Shown: one piece after another, positions 9,524 through 17,376 of the stretch
Layout: each line of letters opens with the position of its first letter
Numbering within the stretch: the stretch's first letter is position 1
From: Paragemmobacter kunshanensis
GTDB taxonomy: Bacteria; Pseudomonadota; Alphaproteobacteria; Rhodobacterales; Rhodobacteraceae
Assembly (NCBI RefSeq): GCF_011059185.1
Contig: NZ_JAALFE010000007.1
Coordinates: 62,001-126,000 of the forward strand
Direction: 5' to 3'
Length of the DNA: 64,000 nucleotides
Notes under the pieces: generated by a model
Seen by the model: the letters and a program-made list of their open reading frames with translations, nothing else
Told to the model about the DNA's origin: nothing
Database searches by the model: none
Made by a program: the position numbers and the translations under genes

Positions 9524-10137
9524 GTGACCCGCACCTCCTGCGCAAAGACCGCCCCCACCTCGGGAAAGCCCATCTCGATATCCACATCCGCCGGGATCTC
9601 GGCCAGCGCCGCCTGCATGGCCCGCTCCGCCTCGGTCAGGTCGGGCGCCACGATCTCGGTCGTGCAGCCCTCGGCCAGCACCTCGCGGATGGTGTATTCG
9701 GTGTAATAGGTCGGATCGTAATTCTTCACCACCAGCAGCCCCGCCACCGGCACGTCAAGATCGCGGATATGGGACGAGATGATCTGCCCCCCCTCATAGC
9801 GCGCGCGCCCCTCGCGCGGCCCCGACAGACCGAGCGGCACATCGCCCGCAAAGGCATAGGTATCCCCCGGAAATCCGGGCTCCCAATTCATGTCGAACCC
9901 CTGCAGCGCCGCCGTCTCGGCCTCGGTCAGGCGTCCATCCCCATCCGGGTCCAGCCCCCGCTCGGTGATCAGCACCAGCGAGAAGAACGGGTCATAGGTC
10001 CATGTCACCCGCAGCGAAACGGCCCGCCCCTCGGCATCCCGCAGCACCTCCAGCGCGGTCTCCATGAAGACATGCGGATGCGCGCCCGCAGGCCCTGCAA
10101 GCGCCACCATCCCCGCCATCGCCAGACCCAGCCGCAT
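9508..10137 (-). CDS. DUF1007 periplasmic protein, partner of the nickel/cobalt transporter
   Basis: A protein of 209 residues with a clear Sec signal peptide (MRLGLAMAGMVALAGPAGA, cleavage before HPHVF). The mature N-terminus starts with HPH, a likely metal ligand and a hallmark of DUF1007. An EF-hand-like loop DPDGDGRLTEAE is visible at about residue 61-72. DUF1007 proteins are encoded beside NicO permeases and are thought to be periplasmic helpers in metal movement; the role is inferred from this pairing. Upstream gene of the two-gene operon. Confidence 0.87.
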   Translation of the reverse strand: MRLGLAMAGMVALAGPAGAHPHVFMETALEVLRDAEGRAVSLRVTWTYDPFFSLVLITERGLDPDGDGRLTEAETAALQGFDMNWEPGFPGDTYAFAGDVPLGLSGPREGRARYEGGQIISSHIRDLDVPVAGLLVVKNYDPTYYTEYTIREVLAEGCTTEIVAPDLTEAERAMQAALAEIPADVDIEMGFPEVGAVFAQEVRVTCGGA

Positions 10138-10202
10138 CCCAACCCCAAGGCCCCGTCTCCGCGACCAGAGTTAGGCCCCGCGCCCCCGCCCTGCAACCAC
10201 CC

Positions 10203-11192
10203 TCAGCGGCGAACCGCCGGATGCGTCGCCGCCTGCAGGATATGCCCCGCCCCGGTGATCACCTGACTCGCCCGCCCCACGATCAACGGGTCCGGCACCC
10301 CGATCACCTCCCAATCCTTCTCGGGGTAATCCACGGTGGACAGGAAATGCCGCATCGCATTCAATCGCGCCCGCTTCTTGTCATCCGACTTGACGATGAC
10401 CCAGGGCGCATCCGCCGTGTCGGTATAGAAGAACATCGCCTCCTTCGCCTCGGTATAGTCGTCCCACTTGTCCAAGCTGGCCTTGTCGATGGGCGACAGC
10501 TTCCACCGCTTCAACGGGTCCGTCTCGCGCGCCTCGAAGCGCTTCCTCTGCTCCTCCCGCGTCACGGAAAACCAGTATTTGTAAAGCCTGATCCCTGACC
10601 GGACGAGCATCCGTTCCAGCTCCGGCACCTCGCGCATGAATTCAAGGTATTCGGCCGGCGAACAGAAGCCCATCACCCGCTCCACCCCCGCGCGGTTGTA
10701 CCAGGACCGGTCATAGAAGACCATTTCCCCCGCCGTCGGCAGATGCGCGATATAGCGTTGAAAGAACCACTGCCCCTTCTCCACATCGCTGGGCTTGGTC
10801 AGCGCGCAGACACGCGCATAGCGCGGGTTCAGATGCTCCATGAAGCGCTTGATCGTGCCACCCTTCCCGGCCGCATCGCGCCCCTCCATCAGGATGACGA
10901 ATTTCTGCCCCGTCTCCTGCGCCCAGATCTGCACCTTCAAAAGCTCGGCCTGCAAGGCTGCCTTCTCGGCCTCATAGGCCTTGCGCCCCAGCGGGCGATG
11001 ATAGGGGTAGACGCCCCCCTCGAAACTCGCACGGATGCGATCTGCATCGACCCGGGGATAGTGCTGCGGCCCCTGCGAAGGCGCCTCCTCCATGCCCTCC
11101 GCCCCGTCCGTCACTGCCCCCTCATCCATTGGCATCAGGGCAACGGCGGCCCCTGCAGCCACAAGTTCCTTCACATTCCGTTCGCCATCCAT
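10203..11192 (-). CDS. ppk2: polyphosphate kinase 2
   Basis: A cytoplasmic P-loop kinase of 329 residues. Walker A is EGRDAAGKGGTIKRF, Walker B lies in FYDRSWYNRAGVERVMGF, and the lid is FSVTREEQRKRFEAR, all diagnostic for PPK2. PPK2 enzymes use polyphosphate to phosphorylate nucleoside mono- or diphosphates, mostly ADP or GDP. The N-terminal 60 residues are low in conservation. The ATG at 11192 was preferred because GGGAGG lies upstream; 13 more residues could be read in frame. Divergent from the GST gene. PPK1 and PPX are encoded 16 kb away on the other strand. Confidence 0.94.
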   Translation of the reverse strand: MDGERNVKELVAAGAAVALMPMDEGAVTDGAEGMEEAPSQGPQHYPRVDADRIRASFEGGVYPYHRPLGRKAYEAEKAALQAELLKVQIWAQETGQKFVILMEGRDAAGKGGTIKRFMEHLNPRYARVCALTKPSDVEKGQWFFQRYIAHLPTAGEMVFYDRSWYNRAGVERVMGFCSPAEYLEFMREVPELERMLVRSGIRLYKYWFSVTREEQRKRFEARETDPLKRWKLSPIDKASLDKWDDYTEAKEAMFFYTDTADAPWVIVKSDDKKRARLNAMRHFLSTVDYPEKDWEVIGVPDPLIVGRASQVITGAGHILQAATHPAVRR

Positions 11193-11347
11193 CCCGAACC
11201 TCCCGCGCTGGTCAGGGATCCTGCCTGCCACCGATCCGGACGACCCGCCTTGATCCCCGTCAAGAAAGGCGGAATTTGCCCCTTATGTTGCGGATCATCC
11301 CGGTCTAGCCTCTGGGCCACGGACCATCTCTGCTCAAGGATCCCCGC

Positions 11348-11992
11348 ATGATCACGCTCTACGGCGTCTACCGCTCCCGCGCCACGCGCCCGCTCTGGCT
11401 TTTGCACGAAACCGGAACCCCCTTCACCCATGTTCCCGTGATCCAGGCCTATCGCCTGCCCGATCCCGCAGCCCCCGGCGCGCCGGTCCACACCGCCTCG
11501 CCCGACTTCCTCAAGGTCAACCCCCAGGGCCAGATCCCGGCCATGCAGGACGGCGACCTGATCCTCACCGAAAGCCTCGCCATCGCGCTCTACCTCGCCC
11601 GCCGCTATGGCGGCCCGCTCGGGCCGCAGGACGACGCCGAAGCCGCGCTGATGGAACAATGGGCGCTCTTTGCCGCCACCGCCGTGGAAGGCCCGGCGCT
11701 GGAGATCCTGCAAGCCCCGGAGGGCGCGATGGGCGAAGGCATCGTCAAGGTGGCGGCCGAGAGGCTCCGCCGCCCCCTCGCCCGGCTGAACGCCCATCTT
11801 TCAGGGCGCGACTGGCTGGTGGGCAACCGCTTCACCGTGGCCGACATCAACACCGCCGAATGCCTGCGCTATGCCCAGGGCCATGCCGCGCTGATCGCCG
11901 AATTCCCCGATGTGAAACGCTGGATCGAGGCCGCCCAGGCCCGCCCCGCCTTCCGCGCCCTCTGGGCCGCCCGGCAGGCGGAACCGGGCTGA
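11348..11992 (+). CDS. glutathione S-transferase family protein
   Basis: A soluble protein of 214 residues. The thioredoxin-like N-domain (1-85) begins ITLYGVYRSRATRPLWLLHE, and contains the cis-proline region NPQGQIPAMQDGDLILTESLAIALYLA. The helical C-domain contains the N-capping motif NRFTVADINTAE. Such enzymes join glutathione to electrophiles; substrate and class cannot be told. The gene is divergent from ppk2 and followed by the G/C-rich hairpin region near 12.1 kb. Confidence 0.9.
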   Translation: MITLYGVYRSRATRPLWLLHETGTPFTHVPVIQAYRLPDPAAPGAPVHTASPDFLKVNPQGQIPAMQDGDLILTESLAIALYLARRYGGPLGPQDDAEAALMEQWALFAATAVEGPALEILQAPEGAMGEGIVKVAAERLRRPLARLNAHLSGRDWLVGNRFTVADINTAECLRYAQGHAALIAEFPDVKRWIEAAQARPAFRALWAARQAEPG

Positions 11993-12120
11993 TCCCCCCA
12001 AGGCAAGGGGGGCGCACCGCGCCCCCCTTGACCCCCCTCGGCACCCCGTTCCCGGCCGGTACCCCGGTTGCCGCCGCCTGCCTGAGCGTTTGCGCCATCG
12101 CGAAAGGCTGCCTGACCTCT

Positions 12121-12149
12121 CCCCTCCCCCGTCCTTCACGGGGGAGGGG
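12121..12149. repeat. GC hairpin, 12-bp perfect arms
   Basis: The left arm CCCCTCCCCCGT pairs perfectly with ACGGGGGAGGGG around the loop CCTTC. A further TGGGGGAGGGGG run follows. It lies between converging GST and dehydrogenase genes, where it could end transcription from either side. The same CCCCTC/GAGGGG style recurs at 36831-36926. Confidence 0.75.
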
Positions 12150-12171
12150 CTGGGGGAGGGGGTGCCTTCGG

Positions 12172-13053
12172 TCAGACATATCTGCGCCAGTCATGCGCCT
12201 CGCGGAATCCCAGCACATCCCTTATCTTCCGGTTCGACAGCAGGCTCTCCTGCGGCCCCAGCTCCCGCGACAGCGGGACCTTCGGGAAGAACCGCGCCAG
12301 CAACTCCGCATTCTCCTGCGGCACCGAATTGCTGTCATTCACCGCATTGAACACCTGCCAGCCCAGACCGTCCTTCTTCAGGCACAGATCCACGATCTGC
12401 CCCAGATCGCGCGCGTCGATATAGGAAAAGGTGATCCGGCGCCGCAGCCCCGGATCATCCTTCAACGGCGGGAACACCGTCGCATATTCATGCGGCTCGA
12501 TCACATTCCCGATCCGCAGCGCATAGATATCCGCCCCCGACCGCCGCTGGAAACTGCGCGCCGTCACCTCGTTCACCTTCTTGGACATGCCATAGCTGTC
12601 CATCGGGTCGATGTCGTAATCCTCCTCCAGCGGCAGAACCTTCGGGTCCACCACCCCTTCGGAGAAACAGACGCCATAGGTCGTCTCGCTCGACGCGATG
12701 ATGATCTTACGGATCCCCAGCTTCACCGCCGCCTCGATGACGTTGTAGGTCCCCATGACGTTGACGCGATAGGTCTCGGTATCCGCGCACATCATCAGCC
12801 GCGGGATGGCGGCAAAATGCACCACCGCGTCAAAGGGCTTCGCCGGACCGTCCTCCAGCTCGTCATAACCCGCATGGCCCGACATCACCGAAAACATCTG
12901 CCCCGCATCGGTGATGTCGGCGATGAAATCATGCACCCCCGCATGCCCCAGAGGCACCCGGTCCACATTCACGATCCTGTGCCCCGCCGCCGCAAGGTAA
13001 GCCACCACATGCTTCCCCGCCTTCCCCGACCCGCCCGTGAACAGAACCCGCAT
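12172..13053 (-). CDS. NAD(P)-dependent epimerase/dehydratase-type oxidoreductase
   Basis: An extended short-chain dehydrogenase of 293 residues. The N-terminal Rossmann motif is FTGGSGKAGKHV, then the acid residue in NVDRVP that favours NAD, and the catalytic pair Tyr-Lys in DSYGMSKKVNE. These fix the fold but not the substrate; sugar nucleotide or uronate substrates are typical. The chosen ATG is preceded by GGAGG; the longer in-frame extension of 26 residues is not family-like. It is monocistronic and ends just before the 12.1-kb hairpin. Confidence 0.85.
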   Translation of the reverse strand: MRVLFTGGSGKAGKHVVAYLAAAGHRIVNVDRVPLGHAGVHDFIADITDAGQMFSVMSGHAGYDELEDGPAKPFDAVVHFAAIPRLMMCADTETYRVNVMGTYNVIEAAVKLGIRKIIIASSETTYGVCFSEGVVDPKVLPLEEDYDIDPMDSYGMSKKVNEVTARSFQRRSGADIYALRIGNVIEPHEYATVFPPLKDDPGLRRRITFSYIDARDLGQIVDLCLKKDGLGWQVFNAVNDSNSVPQENAELLARFFPKVPLSRELGPQESLLSNRKIRDVLGFREAHDWRRYV

Positions 13054-13143
13054 GATCCGCCTCCATTTACCAGTTTCTTCAGCACGACTTGCCTCAAGGC
13101 ACAGAACGAGCATCATTCTCTCGGAATGCAAGGGTAGTCGGCA

Positions 13144-13380
13144 ATGTCATCTGCGATTCATACCGCGACAATTTCCGAGATGCGCGCTCCCTGGCGCGTT
13201 TTGTCAGAAGCCGACGGTCGTCCCGTCCTGATTACGAAACGGGGGGCAGCCTTCGCGTACATCGTTCCGCCGTCGCTTCTTTCCCATCCAACGGAACCGC
13301 CGAATAAGGCAATGCGCCGCTTCTTGTCTGCACAGCACATGAAAACAAAGATGGGGACAAGCAGTCCGTCCGGCCAGTAA
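13144..13380 (+). CDS. small Phd/YefM-like protein, orphan
   Basis: A frame of 78 residues. The section ATISEMRAPWRVLSEADGRP followed by VLITKRGAAFAYIVP resembles the N-terminal DNA-binding and dimer part of Phd/YefM antitoxins (the usual pattern is a short helix, then PVVITRxGxPVAVLVP). The C-terminal tail is short and basic, unlike a toxin-wrapping tail. No toxin gene lies on either side, so it may be an orphan or a remnant. The ribosome site is weak (AGGG about 10 bases upstream). Other short frames overlap the same bases, so the call is tentative. Confidence 0.45.
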   Translation: MSSAIHTATISEMRAPWRVLSEADGRPVLITKRGAAFAYIVPPSLLSHPTEPPNKAMRRFLSAQHMKTKMGTSSPSGQ

Positions 13381-13459
13381 CCCCCACATCTTGCGCCCGC
13401 CCCCCCTGCGATGCTCTAATCCCGCCCCAACCGGCACCCATAAAGAATCGAGCAAGCGC

Positions 13460-15415
13460 ATGGCCAACGACCTCCTCTCCTCCGGGGACCAAAGCTACAA
13501 CGCCTCCTCCATCGAGGTGCTCGAAGGCCTCGAACCCGTCCGCAAGCGCCCCGGCATGTATATCGGCGGCACCGACGAACGCGCGCTGCACCACCTTGTC
13601 GCCGAAATCCTCGACAACTCGATGGACGAAGCCGTGGCAGGCCATGCCACGCGGATCGAGGTCGAACTCCACGCCGATCACGCCATCACCATCCGCGACA
13701 ACGGCCGCGGCATCCCGATCGACCCGCACCCCAAATTCCCCGGCAAATCCGCGCTGGAAGTGATCCTCTGCACCCTCCATGCGGGCGGCAAATTCGGCGG
13801 CGACGCCTATGCCACCTCGGGCGGCCTGCACGGCGTCGGCGCGTCCGTCGTCAACGCGCTGTCCGACCACATGCGGGTCGAAGTGGCGCGCAACCGCGAA
13901 CTCTTCGCACAGGAATTCTCGCGCGGCATCCCCAAAGGCCCCGTCGAAAAGGTCGGCCCCGCCCCGAACCGCCGCGGCACGTCCGTCACCTTCCACGCCG
14001 ACCACGAAATCTTCGGCTCCCAAACCTTCAAACCCGCCCGCCTGCTGAAGATGGTCCGCTCCAAGGCCTATCTCTTCTCCGGTGTCGAAATCCGCTGGAA
14101 ATCCGCCATCAACGATGGCGAAACCCCGCAGGAAGCCACCTTCCACTTCCCCGGCGGCCTTGCCGACTACCTCTCCGACAGCCTCGCCAAAACCTCCACC
14201 TATGCCGACCGCCCCTTCGCGGGAAAGGTCAGCTTCACCGAGAAATACAACGTCCCCGGCTCCGTCGAATGGGCGATCAACTGGACCCCGGCCCGCGACG
14301 GCTTCATCCAGTCCTATTGCAACACCGTCCCCACCCCCGAAGGCGGCACGCATGAGGGCGGCTTCTGGGCCGCCATCCTGAAAGGCATCCGCGCCTATGG
14401 CGACCTCGTGAAGAACCGCAAGGCCGAACTCATCACCCGCGACGACCTCATCGCAGGCGGCTGCGCGCTCGTCTCCTGCTTCATCCGCGAACCGCAATTC
14501 GTAGGCCAGACCAAGGACCGCCTCGCCACCGAAGAAGCCGCGAAATGGGTCGAAGGCGCGGTGCGCGACCATTTCGACAACTGGCTCGCCAATGACACGA
14601 AATCCGCAGGCGCCATCCTCGATTTCCTCATCCTGCGCGCCGAAGAACGCCTGCGCCGCCGGATGGAAAAGGAAACCGCCCGCAAATCCGCCACCAAGAA
14701 ACTCCGCCTCCCCGGCAAACTCACCGACTGCACCGCCAAGAACCGCGAAGGGACCGAGCTTTTCATCGTCGAAGGCGACAGCGCCGGCGGCTCTGCCAAG
14801 GGCGCGCGCGACCGCGAAACGCAGGCGCTCCTGCCGCTGAAGGGCAAGATCCTCAACGTCCTCGGCGCGGCCTCGAACAAGCTGAACGACAACAGCGAAA
14901 TCCGCGACATCTGCGAAGCGCTCGGCGTCGGCATGGGAACGAAGTTCAAGGTCGACGACCTGCGCTATGACAAGATCATCATCATGACCGACGCCGATGT
15001 CGACGGCGCGCATATCGCCTCGCTCCTGATGACCTTCTTCTTCACCCAGATGCGCCCGCTGATCGACAAGGGCCACCTCTACCTCGCCTGCCCGCCCCTG
15101 TATCGCCTCACCCAAGGCGCGCGCCGCATCTATGTGGCCTCGGATGCCGAGAAAGAGGAATGGCTGGCCAAGGGCCTCGGCGGCAAGGGCAAGATCGACG
15201 TGCAACGCTTCAAGGGTCTGGGCGAGATGGACGCCAAGGACCTGAAGGACACGACGATGGACCCGAAGTCGCGCAAACTGATCCGCGTGAGCATAGACGA
15301 GGACGCCCCGGGCGAAACCGGCGATCTGGTCGAACGCCTGATGGGCAAGAAGCCGGAACTGCGGTTCCAGTACATTCAGGAGAATGCGCGGTTTGTGGAG
15401 GAGTTGGATGTGTGA
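13460..15415 (+). CDS. parE: DNA topoisomerase IV subunit B
   Basis: A type IIA topoisomerase ATPase subunit of 651 residues. The GHKL ATP site is seen in LDNSMDEAVAGH, DNGRGIP and GGLHGVGASVVNALS; the TOPRIM part in VEGDSAGGSAKGARDRETQA and the metal DxD in IMTDADVDGAH; the C-terminal part in QRFKGLGEMDAKDLKDTT. The LNVLGAASNKLNDNSEI stretch and length indicate ParE rather than GyrB. It works with ParC to unlink daughter chromosomes. The start is the ATG of MANDLLSSG; upstream residues are not family-like. Its stop overlaps a possible GTG start of the next gene. Confidence 0.95.
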   Translation: MANDLLSSGDQSYNASSIEVLEGLEPVRKRPGMYIGGTDERALHHLVAEILDNSMDEAVAGHATRIEVELHADHAITIRDNGRGIPIDPHPKFPGKSALEVILCTLHAGGKFGGDAYATSGGLHGVGASVVNALSDHMRVEVARNRELFAQEFSRGIPKGPVEKVGPAPNRRGTSVTFHADHEIFGSQTFKPARLLKMVRSKAYLFSGVEIRWKSAINDGETPQEATFHFPGGLADYLSDSLAKTSTYADRPFAGKVSFTEKYNVPGSVEWAINWTPARDGFIQSYCNTVPTPEGGTHEGGFWAAILKGIRAYGDLVKNRKAELITRDDLIAGGCALVSCFIREPQFVGQTKDRLATEEAAKWVEGAVRDHFDNWLANDTKSAGAILDFLILRAEERLRRRMEKETARKSATKKLRLPGKLTDCTAKNREGTELFIVEGDSAGGSAKGARDRETQALLPLKGKILNVLGAASNKLNDNSEIRDICEALGVGMGTKFKVDDLRYDKIIIMTDADVDGAHIASLLMTFFFTQMRPLIDKGHLYLACPPLYRLTQGARRIYVASDAEKEEWLAKGLGGKGKIDVQRFKGLGEMDAKDLKDTTMDPKSRKLIRVSIDEDAPGETGDLVERLMGKKPELRFQYIQENARFVEELDV

Positions 15416-16239
15416 GAAGGAGCGTAGTCTGCGAAGGTATAAAGGATCCCAAAACCACGGAGTTAGTTGACTGCTTTGCTACGGGACTTTGGATTCTGAA
15501 CCGCGTAAATCTTTGCATGATCCTTGAGTCTGCAAATCCACCAAAATTGTCGCCCTTAACCAAAGACCAGTATCGAGCAATCACAAGTCAGATTGTTCAC
15601 GGGATTACAGTTGGATCAGCTATAGAAAAGCTCCTCGATCCGGTGTCAGCCCACTCCATTTCCGCGTCTATTCTTGCAAGATCAGTTTTTGAAAGCCTAT
15701 TGAACGCCGCCTACTTGACCGTTGCCGAGGCAAGTGTGGCACGACGGGTTAACTTGCATAAGGTTTACAAGGATTATCGCGAACAGGTTCAGGTTGGAAA
15801 GATGGGCGACTTGCTTATTCGCATCGAAAGGCGCTCGAAGATCAACAAACAACATCCAATTTTAGCATCAGCTATCGAGGAATTTGATCCAGCAGGATCG
15901 GGAAAACCCAAAGCCATGCTCGGTCATGATAGACACCGAAAGATTGCCTTCATTCATGCAAATAGCAAAAATGCTGGCCTATGCTTCTTCTGTGCAGAAA
16001 AGATGGTGTATGGATTAGCATCGGATTTAGCGCACGCAGAGCAAGCGGCGATAGACTCCGTCGAACAAGACTACGGCGATTTGTGCTTCACCCTGTTATC
16101 CGCATCAATGCTATCCATCAGAGGGATCGGTATTTGCCTTGCTGGTTTGACATTGGCACCCGATCTCACCCATCTTGAAACTGCTTGCGACCTCTTCTTC
16201 CGCGCGGCTGTTCCAGAACACTTTCAATCGCAAGAATAG
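15412..16239 (+). CDS. AT-rich gene of unknown function (DUF5677-like?)
   Basis: An open frame of 275 residues if the GTG overlapping the parE stop is used (GGAGGAG lies upstream), or 240 residues from the ATG at 15517. Two 60-base lines counted by hand are 45% and 40% GC, far below the neighbours, so it is probably acquired. The helical section SASILARSVFESLLNAAYLT and a later YGLASDLAHAE recall DUF5677-type proteins, but this is a weak resemblance from memory. No signal peptide is seen; a hydrophobic stretch near the end (LLSASMLSIRGIGICLAGLT) might be one buried or membrane helix. Function unknown. Confidence 0.65.
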   Translation: MRRSVVCEGIKDPKTTELVDCFATGLWILNRVNLCMILESANPPKLSPLTKDQYRAITSQIVHGITVGSAIEKLLDPVSAHSISASILARSVFESLLNAAYLTVAEASVARRVNLHKVYKDYREQVQVGKMGDLLIRIERRSKINKQHPILASAIEEFDPAGSGKPKAMLGHDRHRKIAFIHANSKNAGLCFFCAEKMVYGLASDLAHAEQAAIDSVEQDYGDLCFTLLSASMLSIRGIGICLAGLTLAPDLTHLETACDLFFRAAVPEHFQSQE

Positions 16240-16271
16240 CGGGGGTCCCTCCTTGCACTCCAGCCGCGTAG

Positions 16272-16289
16272 GGCGGGGTTCACCCCGCC
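16272..16289. repeat. GGCGGGG-TTCA-CCCCGCC palindrome copy
   Basis: A copy of the same 18-base palindrome seen at 6928 and 22165, with the preceding GTAG also kept. It lies 32 bases after the AT-rich gene's stop and is followed by a degenerate second half (GAAGCGCCTCACCCC). It may end transcription of that gene. Confidence 0.75.
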
Positions 16290-16313
16290 GTGAAGCGCCT
16301 CACCCCACCACCC

Positions 16314-16350
16314 CTTAACCCCACCTTAACCCTCCCCACCCCACACTCCC
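16314..16350 (+). repeat. 37-bp direct repeat, copy 1, with CtrA-like box
   Basis: Matches copy 2 at 17033-17069 at 36 of 37 positions. The two copies bracket the RelE/HigA module. Inside is TTAA, seven bases, TTAAC (16315-16330), the full CtrA box pattern of alphaproteobacteria. It ends 19 bases before the TTGACA hexamer of the relE-type toxin gene. Confidence 0.85.
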
Positions 16351-16368
16351 ACCCGAACCCATAAGCCA

Positions 16369-16397
16369 TTGACACATACGCCAATGGCGCATATCTC
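16369..16397 (+). promoter_or_regulatory. promoter and dyad operator of the RelE/HigA module
   Basis: A consensus -35 TTGACA (16369-16374) is followed after 17 bases by TATCTC (16392-16397) as a weak -10. Between them lies the dyad CGCCA-A-TGGCG (16379-16389), well placed for repression by the HTH antitoxin encoded downstream. The toxin start codon is 11 bases beyond the -10. Confidence 0.55.
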
Positions 16398-16408
16398 GCG
16401 GGGCAGGC

Positions 16409-16747
16409 ATGTTGGTGACGGTGGTGGAGATGCCGGAATTCCTGCGGCAGGCAAAGGCGGTGATGACCGAGGCGGAACGCATCGCCCTCGTGAACACCCT
16501 CGCCGCCGATCCCGAAGCGGGCATCCCCCTCGGCGGTGGCCTCCGCAAACTCCGCATCGCGCGGGACGGCGGCGGGAAAAGCGGCGGCTTCCGATCCATC
16601 CACTTCTACGCACCCGGACGGGGCCTCCCGGTTTTCCTCCTCACCGTTTTCGCCAAGAACGACAAGGACAACCTGACCCCGACCGAAGCCCAACAGATGC
16701 AAACCTATGGCGACCGGATCGCCAAAACCTACGGGAGACTGTCATGA
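16409..16747 (+). CDS. RelE/HigB-2-type toxin (type II)
   Basis: A protein of 112 residues with the RelE-like fold pattern: MPEFLRQAKAVMTEAERIAL at the start, a middle GLRKLRIARDGGGKSGGFRSIHFYA strand pair, and the C-terminal VFLLTVFAKNDKDNLTP, the usual KxxxxNL ending of this group (COG4737). Such toxins are mostly ribosome-dependent mRNA nucleases. The toxin precedes its HTH antitoxin and overlaps it by four bases, the higBA order. A repeat with a CtrA-like box and a TTGACA promoter lie just upstream. Confidence 0.88.
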   Translation: MLVTVVEMPEFLRQAKAVMTEAERIALVNTLAADPEAGIPLGGGLRKLRIARDGGGKSGGFRSIHFYAPGRGLPVFLLTVFAKNDKDNLTPTEAQQMQTYGDRIAKTYGRLS

Positions 16748-17037
16748 GCGAAGCCTTCGACCGCATCATGCAAGGCCTGAAAGAGGCCGAAGCCTACCTC
16801 AACGGCCACACCGAAGGCGCCATCACCCACCATATCGACGTCCCCACCCCCGACGTCCGCGCGATCCGGGCCAGCACCGGCCTCAGCCAGGCCGAATTCG
16901 CCCGCTCCATCGGCGTCAGCAAAGGCACGCTCCTGAACTGGGAACAGTACCGCCGCAGACCCGACGGCCCCGCCCGCGTCCTCCTCGCCCTGATCGCGAA
17001 AGACCCCGGCATCGTGCAGCGGATGCTCGGCGCTTAA
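16744..17037 (+). CDS. HTH antitoxin (HigA-2-like)
   Basis: A protein of 97 residues with a C-terminal Cro/cI helix-turn-helix (about 38-85: IRASTGLSQAEFARSIGVSK, then GTLLNWEQYRRRPDGPA). The N-terminal 35 residues, with HTEGAITHHIDVP, probably wrap the toxin. It starts at ATG overlapping the toxin stop and ends with a TAA that lies inside copy 2 of the 37-bp repeat. It should neutralise the toxin and repress the operon through the dyad at 16379-16389. Confidence 0.88.
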   Translation: MSEAFDRIMQGLKEAEAYLNGHTEGAITHHIDVPTPDVRAIRASTGLSQAEFARSIGVSKGTLLNWEQYRRRPDGPARVLLALIAKDPGIVQRMLGA

Positions 17038-17069
17038 CCCCACCTTAACCCACCCCACCCCACACTCCC
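17033..17069 (+). repeat. 37-bp direct repeat, copy 2, with CtrA-like box
   Basis: Same sequence as copy 1 with one T-to-A change. TTAA-N7-TTAAC is at 17034-17049. It supplies the stop codon of the HigA-like antitoxin and ends 31 bases before the BrnT start, where a TATGCATA palindrome (17090-17097) and an AT-rich stretch form the likely BrnTA promoter/operator. Confidence 0.85.
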
Positions 17070-17100
17070 CCTTGCCGCATCACTTAATGTATGCATATAA

Positions 17101-17376
17101 ATGTGGGACTGGGACGAGGCCAAACGCCAAGCCAACCTGACCAAGCACAGCCTCGACTTCGCCGAGGTCGCGTATTTCGATTGGTCCACGGCAACGCATG
17201 AGGCGGATGAAAGATCGGATTATGGCGAACCCCGCATCGTCACGACAGGTTATATTGGCGACAGACTCCACATCCTCGCCTGGACACCCCGCAACGGCAC
17301 GATCCGCATCATCAGCTTGAGGAAGGCAAATGACCGCGAACAGAAAGCATGGCGCAGCCTCCGCGCCCCTCACTGA
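17101..17376 (+). CDS. brnT: BrnT-family toxin
   Basis: A protein of 91 residues with all BrnT marks: the opening WDWDEAKRQANLTKHSLDFA, then EVAYFDW, and the late RIISLRKANDREQK. BrnT is a RelE-fold ribonuclease toxin found mainly in proteobacteria. The usual family start (hydrophobic residue then E/DWD) fixes this ATG, yet no ribosome site precedes it; AT-rich sequence runs right up to it, so a leaderless transcript is possible. It overlaps brnA by 47 bases. Confidence 0.92.
   Translation: MWDWDEAKRQANLTKHSLDFAEVAYFDWSTATHEADERSDYGEPRIVTTGYIGDRLHILAWTPRNGTIRIISLRKANDREQKAWRSLRAPH

Noticed and set aside
8378-9706. 442-codon plus-strand frame opposite the NicO and DUF1007 genes
   Set aside because: Shadow frame; the VMVVVMVVV-type stretch is only the complement of the histidine run.
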